Below are positions 47,071 to 64,000 of a DNA stretch of 64,000 nt, piece after piece. Source of the stretch: Gambelia wislizenii (Eukaryota > Chordata > Lepidosauria > Squamata > Crotaphytidae); assembly GCA_030847615.1 (NCBI GenBank), contig JAUMIR010000001.1:163219001-163283000 (forward strand), in the 5' to 3' direction. Under the pieces are notes generated by a model, which did no database searches, was not told where the DNA came from, and saw only the letters and a list, made by a program, of their open reading frames with translations. The translations under genes and the position numbers were made by a program. Each line of letters opens with the position of its first letter. Position 1 is the first letter of the stretch.

Positions 47071-48379
47071 TCTAGGTAGCACCTTCGCCTCATTTCTGGA
47101 AGTTCTAAAATGTTTCCTTTTCCATTTAACAATACCATTATAAACCAAACAATTTATGAAACTCATTTTTAGAAGAAGATAGTATTCCTTTCCTATCAAA
47201 TATACTGCATTTACTTTCTCTAACTCATACATCACATTGAAAAAAGCAGATGGAGTCTTCAGAATTCCTCAGTCATTTCCATTCTTTCTTAAAGAAATAC
47301 AACTCAGCAGAGATCAGCAGAGTAAATTTATTTTGCTGCAATTTTCAGTACATAATTAGGTCATTTGACAAACTACTTGAAATGGTTTAGAAGGAAATAA
47401 AGCCAGAGATTAAAGAAAAAGATATAATTAAAGAAGATGTATGGAATGGAGTGGAATGTTCATGACATTGTGTTGTTTTCCGAATGGCTACAGATGCGCA
47501 GATTTTGGTCCTGTAACTTTGACTGCTACATCCTGAGACTCATGCTAGGTTCACACCCACATTTTCATCACCAAATGCCTGCAACCAGAATTTGATGGGC
47601 TTTAAATGTAAAACAACCATCACAGACCAAACACTACAAGGACATTTCTATATCATATTAAATGCCCTCAAAACAAAATGTGTCACACATTCAAATTCAG
47701 GTTTAATCAAGTGATATATGTGGATCTGTCAGTCAATATTCCTGGGGTTTTCACATCAGAAAGATCATGAAAATATGAAAATATCAGGAAACATTTCCTA
47801 GTTTCTAACAAGATCCCCTTGAGTAACATACATTTACTATTAATTTCCATGGTAAAATGTCAAGTAGGATCATATGGAAGATATGAGATGCTATATTCAT
47901 CAGCCTAGCTAACTCATGTTAGTAATGTTAATATGGCATCCCATTTAATTATTTCTTGTTTTGTTTGATGACCCACATCTTAGCTCATTTTTCTTCATAG
48001 GCAGATGCAAATGAACACATTTTTTGCAATTAAAGATGTTTTACACCTCTATAAATCTTAGAGCTCCCCCTCTCCTTTTGGAAACCCTTACAGATGAATT
48101 ATAACCTAAAAAGGAAATTAAGAGAGAAAGGTGCACATTTTGCCATTCTCTTTTTATCCGTGGCACTTATCAATGGGGTGTTGGTAAGAAGCTGTCCACA
48201 CTCAGGCCAATGAGTGAAGCAAGTGGTTCCAATTCTGCTCAAAACCCAATTTGAGATGAGGCAGAAGACACTTGTATATAGAAGATGTATAAAAATAAAG
48301 AACATTTAAGAACTAGGAATGCATCTCTCCCTTACTAGAGAACTGATAAAAACATAGCTGTATCCAGAATACACAGTAA

Positions 48380-48612
48380 CCTGTGTGTGTGTCTATGTGC
48401 CTTCAAGACAACATAGGGTGACCTCATGAATTTTTCAGACAGTTTTCTTAGGCAAGGAATACTCAAAGGTGCTTTGCCAGTTTCTTCCTCTGAAATGTAG
48501 CCTACAGCCCCTGGTATTGGTTGGTGCTCTCCCATTCAAGTACTAACCAGCACTGACCCTGCTTAGCTTCCAAGGACAGATAGGACCTGGTGCCTTTAGG
48601 GCATTTAAGGCC
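48380..48612 (-). repeat. 5S rRNA-derived SINE, copy 3
   Basis: The minus strand head includes 'ttggaagctaagcagggtca' and 'tagtacttgaatgggaga'; the body ends in a GT-rich run near 48382. Confidence 0.82.
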
Positions 48613-49124
48613 TTCACACAGTATCATACAGTTAATAAATTCCTCCCTGCTTATTTTCTCTCAACACCATACTTCCCCAAGTGAGGTAACCAAACAAGCC
48701 ATTCAAACAGTGAACTATTGAAGGAATTCAGTACTTCAGTTGAATGAATTCTAAAGTTATCATTATCAGATCTAACCCAGATAAAGGCAGAAACAATTTG
48801 GGGCCAAATTAGACTCCTAGACATGAGGAGCTGCTTGGATAGTTTTCCAACACCAAGATGCAGCTGTTGGAACTGTCTCTTTGACTGGAGCAGCAGTAGG
48901 AGGAAATGTAGCTTAATTCTGAAGGCCACTGTTCTGATTGATGTTGCCCCCCATGCTACATTCTGACCAAACAAAGGAAAATATAACGGTGGTGTATCTT
49001 TTTCCAGTTGGGAGAAAAACTGTTTGAGGTGGGCAAATTTACTGGGGAACATGGCTGGCAAAGAGGAGGTTAGCAACCTTTCCCTTCCACTATTGCTTTC
49101 ATTTAATTTGCAGCCTCTCTCAAT

Positions 49125-49260
49125 CTAACACACATTGGAAACTGCTTAATGCAGTGTAGATGTGTAAATTGCTATTGTTTAAAACAATTTGTAGGCCGCT
49201 CTGATAGCCTTGTGGCTGAAGAGCGGGGTATAAATAAAATAAATAAATAAAAATAATAAA
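49125..49260 (+). repeat. Interspersed repeat with L2-like 3' tail
   Basis: 'gccgctctgatagccttgtg' then 'gctgaagagcggggtataaa' and an (AAAT)n tail; same family as 5770 and 9850. Confidence 0.7.
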
Positions 49261-50984
49261 TACATGTCACAGCTGGGGGGGGGGAACCCCACAATGTTCA
49301 AAAATCTTCGGCAATTTGGCCCAAAGCCCCACTTAAAATAAACAAAAAGCCAAGTTGGTCAAGGATCAATTGGACTGAACCAGTCTTGAACATATTAGCT
49401 ATAACCAGGTATGTTAACTAAAAAATCAGGCATAGGAAATGTAAAAAGAATGTTTTTGGGAGACAGAAAGGGAAGCTAAGCCTTTGTGAGTTCAATTAAA
49501 CATGCCTTTCTTTGTGAAGCTATCATTTCACTGCTAAAGCGAGCATACGGGCAACCAGCAGGGTATACGAGAGACCCTTGGAGGCTTTCAAATGTGAACT
49601 ATTGTGGGTTTCCAAGCCCCAGGGTTCATCCTTCCCAAGCTTACTGTTCAGCTATCCAGTAGACTGTGGGGAGCAGAATAACAGGGAAGGTGGTGCGGTG
49701 GGAGGGGTATCCTTACCATCCTCCTGAAAAATTTACACTCTCTGTTGATGGGCTAAGCTGGCATGATGACCTGGTACACTGTCCTGCTGGTCACAAGCAT
49801 ACCCTCCCCAGGACACAGAACAGCTGTTTGGTGGAACAACTGTTTGGTGGGTGCAGTTTAAATGGGGAAGATGACACATAAGTCAAGTTATACCTGTGAA
49901 CAAGTCTCCACTCTCCCCAGCTGACAAGCCCTAGAAAAAGTCCTACTGAGCCAGTAAGCTGAGGAAGAGAGATTGTGATTGAATCTTAGTGTACAGGGAT
50001 AGCCAAGGGTTAAAGACAGGGTGGAAGTGTTTGTGCAGCTGTCTTCACAGGGAAAGAGCATGTATGTCTGTGCCCTGGGCTCAGTTCAACATTATTCAAC
50101 AAGGCTTCTAATTTACTAATTTAAGTTTTAGTAGCATATTTCGTCCGGTACTAGTTCAACTTGAATAGGATTCTCTGGAGATGAAGGCTTCCAGGAACAA
50201 AACCCCTCTGAATTAAACCCTACCTATACAAAAGTATAATGCAGGCATGATTCCTCTTGTTGGATGTGTATGTCCAGAACCCAGGCTGCACACATGAACT
50301 TAGATCATGAAAACTGATTCAAGTAGAGTTCCATTCACCCTACTCAAAGGGGTGCCAACCTACTCAGCTTTGTATTTCCCCCATATGGCTTTCCTTTGGG
50401 GACCAAAAAAGCCAAACATGAGGATCACAGTGCTCCGGGAATGGCAGTGCAGCTTAAGAAATTAAAGTTGAAGAGAGTAGGAAATAACAGAAATCAAAGC
50501 TTCTCTCCTTAAGTGAAAACTATTTTCTCCTCATGGAAGAAGTCTTTAGATACAAGCACTGGCTCTCAATGTTTATCAAGAGTGCATATGCAACCTCTGA
50601 TGGATTTTGAGGGTAGGCAGGACCAGTAAACAGTTGGGGAGGAAACAGACTGAATTTAACCCAAGGGTGTCAAAGCTGGTTACATCAACCATCTGCTTCT
50701 TAGGTTGAGTGCAGGTAGATATATGGGAAGCCATTTTATCAGTGTTAGGATGGGAACATATGACCATTTTCAGGCACCCAAAGTTGTTCAGGTACTTATA
50801 AATATGTTAAATTTTTATATCCCTGGCCAAAAGTTAGAAGGCATAGGGACATTCGTTTTTATGGTTGCTACAACATGGATAGTATTTCTGCCAGCAGACA
50901 AGCTGTGACAAAAGGCAATGATAGCGGTAATTAAAAAGTACATTTGAAGATTTAAAAATTAGAGCCCAAAAGTATTAGTTGTCC
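49261..50984. other. No gene or repeat recognised
   Basis: Non-coding; possible MYO6 3'UTR or intergenic. Confidence 0.35.
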
Positions 50985-51495
50985 TAGAGCAAGCAGGGAT
51001 CACCAGCATTGAGGCCATGATATTGAGAACACAGCTGCGCTGGGCAGGGCACGTTTCTAGGATGGAGGACCATCGCCTCCCCAAAATAGTACTCTACAGT
51101 GAACTCGCCAAAGGTCAGCGTAAGAGGGGTGCTCCAAAAAAGCGACTCCCTGAAACAAAAAAAGACTCCCTGAAACAACATCTCAGGCTCAGCCAAATTG
51201 ATCACCAACAATGGTCCGCCCTGGCATCACATCGGGAGGCATGGAGATGCACTATCCACAATGCTGCAGCCTTATTTGAGAACTCACGCCGAACAAGTCT
51301 TGAAGAGAAACGACAACGCAGAAAGAATCACAACCCAAAAACATCACCCAAGGAAACCTTCTGCTGTGCTTTCTGCAACCAGACTTGTTTATCTCGGATT
51401 GGCCTTTTTAGTCATCAGCGCACTTGTAGAAACGCGGGATGAGTCCTTCCTGAATCTTCGTTTGCAAAGTAAAGCCAGAGAAAGAGAGAGAATAA
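50985..51495 (+). mobile_element. 3' fragment of the ~4-kb APE-type LINE
   Basis: It is the same family as 20437-24401. It encodes MILRTQLRWAGHVSRMEDHR to the ORF end FCCAFCNQTCLSRIGLFSHQ plus RTCRNAG, a C-terminal zinc-finger-like C-x2-C...H-x4-C motif. It contains a small internal duplication (gactccctgaaac twice, 51144-51176) and ends in 'gccagagaaagagagag'. Confidence 0.88.
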
Positions 51496-53049
51496 AGGAA
51501 TGAAATCTTCCCCAAGTGTGGTCTGTATTTAGGGTTTTTTTTAAAAAAATACAGACAATATTGCTTAATTTCCCCAAATCGCCTAACACTGAGATAAAAC
51601 CAAGGCTTAGTCTGTTGATATGAACAAGCAATAGGGGCTATCTAGCAATATCAAAAAAGGCAACTTAAATCTCTATGAAGCTAGTAATTGTTATACATTA
51701 AAATTTTAATTACTATCAATGGTTGCATGACCAAAAAAGAGGAACCTATGAAGCCTGAAATTGGGAGATTAGCTACAAAATAATCTGTAAGATTAGAAGA
51801 AAAGGTTTATTACTTTAACACTATGAAGTCAAGTCATCTGAAGCAGAGTGTCATGATTAGAAATTCTAGTGCTGTGCCACTCATCAAGAGTCTGAAAAAA
51901 GTCTGAGAGAACACCCAATCCATGTCCATTTAATGAAATTTCAAAGGAAGTACAAAATTCAGTTTAGTATAATCCAATCAGGTTTTTGTTCTCAAGAAAA
52001 ATGGAAGCCGTTTCCCTTATTCTCACAATTCTAAATGTATCTAGAGATACAGTTTGGGTAATATTTGTGAAGCAACATTTAACAGACTAAGAAAGGATTC
52101 CCAAGAAACCTATGACAGAAAAATCAAAACAAAATCAGTTGAAGGAATTCATATTGTAAAAAATAAAGTTGTTTTAAAAAAAGGAAAAACACACAAATTC
52201 AGCTACTTAAATATGCACCAAAATGTTTCAGTGTCTCCATTATTATTAATGTACTTCATACAGAATTGCTCTGCTTTCAGCAAGTGAAATCCTACAATCC
52301 ACCCAAGACACGTGTCCCAATCCCCCCCCGCATTAAGTGAATGTCTATAGATGTCAAACAGCTTTCACACTCTACACTCATATATGTATTCTTTCATCTC
52401 ATAAAAGTTTGCTTTAACTTCTGTACAAATGAAGTTAACATTAAGGCCTCACAATTCCAGTTAGAAGATGCAATGTTGCCTTCAGGTTACACCTACTCTC
52501 CTCAACTCGGCACCTTCCAGATGTATTGGATAGCAACAACCATCATCCCTGGCCACTGGCCTGCTTACAAGGGCTGACAGGAGCTGTAGCCACAAATATC
52601 TGGAAGGCACCCTGGTGAAGAACACTGTGCTACGTTACCTTGAAGAAACTAACATTCTGAGTATTACAACAGAGGTACTCTATAAGAAGAAAAGAAAATG
52701 TAGCTCACCATAGTTATGTACTTAGATCCTGATAATATGTTACTCTATATTACAGCATTATTAGTGTCATGAGAGATGCTATATGAAAAAGAGCCAACGT
52801 ATGAACAAAAGCAAACCACATACTTCACTGAAACAAATGCTTAGAGCCAAGAAACTAATAAATTCACTACACAAACATCAGAAGTACAAATTAAAAACTG
52901 CCACATTAATAAAATCTGTTTATATTAAATATTTCTATATGATTATAGAATGCATAACAGTCCTCTGTTACTCAGAGGCACTATTTCCCTTTCTTGTTAA
53001 GGTGGGAGAAGGTCTCAAAACATCAAATGTGAATGTGCAAAGTGACTAT
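51496..53049 (-). other. MYO6: Probable proximal MYO6 3'UTR
   Basis: AT-rich unique sequence directly below the MYO6 stop with one palindromic repeat at 52510-52611. A candidate poly(A) signal is at 51811-51806 (minus). Confidence 0.4.
52510..52611. repeat. Near-palindromic interspersed repeat
   Basis: 'gcaccttccagat' and 'atctggaaggcac' are its complementary ends. The interior is partly complementary (agcaacaaccatcatccc against gctgacaggagctgtagc). Confidence 0.65.
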
Positions 53050-63417
<10,368 letters not shown>

Positions 63418-64000
63418 CTATAAATAAATGTTCATTAAAAGTTATAGTAAGAGGTAAGATAGCATCAAATGAAGTCAGCAGATCCGAGGACAAAAAGACT
63501 CTAAAAACAAGGGTAAACAGGCACATGGCCATAAGACAGACACCAAAGAAATAAAAAGAGAGATGTATATATTGATAGTGCTCTCAACAAATAGATAAAA
63601 GTATTTCTTTAACCAAAAGTAACATTTTTTGACTCTTGAATGAAAGGTGCAGAAGATCTTTTGGACCCCTCAGATGTTTTGGACTTCAGCTCTCCGAAGT
63701 CCTAACCAGCATGGCTCAATAAAAATAAGGGATTGTGTCCAAAACAACTGGAGTGAAAAAGGCTCCCCATGCCTGCCTCAATGAAAACTGGCCGAAACAC
63801 TTTTTACAAAGTTGTCTTTTTGTTTCTTTGAATCCTCCTGAAAGTATCCAAAGATGTTATTATGCTATTGTTATACATTCTTGTCAAAGAGCATAACAAT
63901 GTTCCTTCACCACTACTAGACAACCTGAAGCATATCCAACATGGACCATCTTTGGCAGTACAACATATTCTCATGTTACTTCAATTTCTGTTTCAGTTTT
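63418..64000. other. MYO6: MYO6 intron at window end
   Basis: Non-coding upstream of the 63417 acceptor. A palindromic-type repeat remnant lies at about 63655-63765 ('ttttggacttcagctctccg'). Confidence 0.6.

Larger units (their letters stand above)
47000..53049 (-). other. Probable MYO6 3'UTR and intergenic sequence (extent unknown)
   Basis: Sequence below the MYO6 stop is AT-rich and mostly unique between inserted repeats. Candidate minus-strand AATAAA signals (TTTATT on the plus strand) lie at 51806-51811 and 47327-47332. Mammalian MYO6 has a 3'UTR of several kb as I recall, so the transcript may end near 47.3 kb. Nothing in the sequence alone fixes the end. Confidence 0.35.

Overview
The window comes from a vertebrate nuclear genome, most probably a squamate reptile (lizard-like). 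The genes are interrupted by introns with GT/AG boundaries. The repeat set is also typical of squamates: tRNA-headed Sauria-type SINEs, 5S-rRNA-headed SINEs, CR1 and L2 LINEs, Penelope-like elements, hAT and Tc1/mariner-like MITEs and a Helitron. This assignment is an inference from repeat content; I cannot name the species.

There are two protein-coding genes, both partial and arranged tail to tail. On the + strand, the 3' half of an interphotoreceptor matrix proteoglycan gene runs from 26047 to 44156, with a poly(A) signal at 44310. SEA-domain sequence, the [11 protein letters not shown] motif and the MYO6 neighbour identify it as IMPG1. On the - strand, the 3' end of MYO6 (myosin VI cargo-binding tail) runs from 63417 down to the stop codon at 53050. 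The order IMPG1-MYO6, convergent, matches the mammalian arrangement as I remember it.

The main biological surprise is in IMPG1. As I recall the mammalian protein, it is secreted and ends soon after a decayed second EGF module. Here the reading frame continues through an intact second EGF, a hydrophobic membrane-spanning segment, a basic stop-transfer sequence and a cytoplasmic tail resembling that of the paralogue IMPG2.

Layout: 1-26046 is probably IMPG1 intron (no exon recognised) loaded with CR1, SINEs, MITEs, two Penelope copies and a nearly full-length ~4 kb APE-type LINE bounded by a 12-bp target-site duplication. 26047-44156 holds seven IMPG1 exons with large introns containing a GC-rich minisatellite, an L2 LINE, CR1, 5S SINEs and a Helitron. 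44157-53049 is the intergenic/3'UTR interval with a palindromic Penelope remnant, a 5S SINE and a LINE fragment. 53050-63417 holds five MYO6 exons, with a 2.3-kb CR1 in the last intron starting only about 35 nt from a splice donor. 63418-64000 is MYO6 intron.

All gene names rest on recognising protein sequence from memory. Exon borders come from reading frame, phase and GT/AG agreement; no alignment was run.
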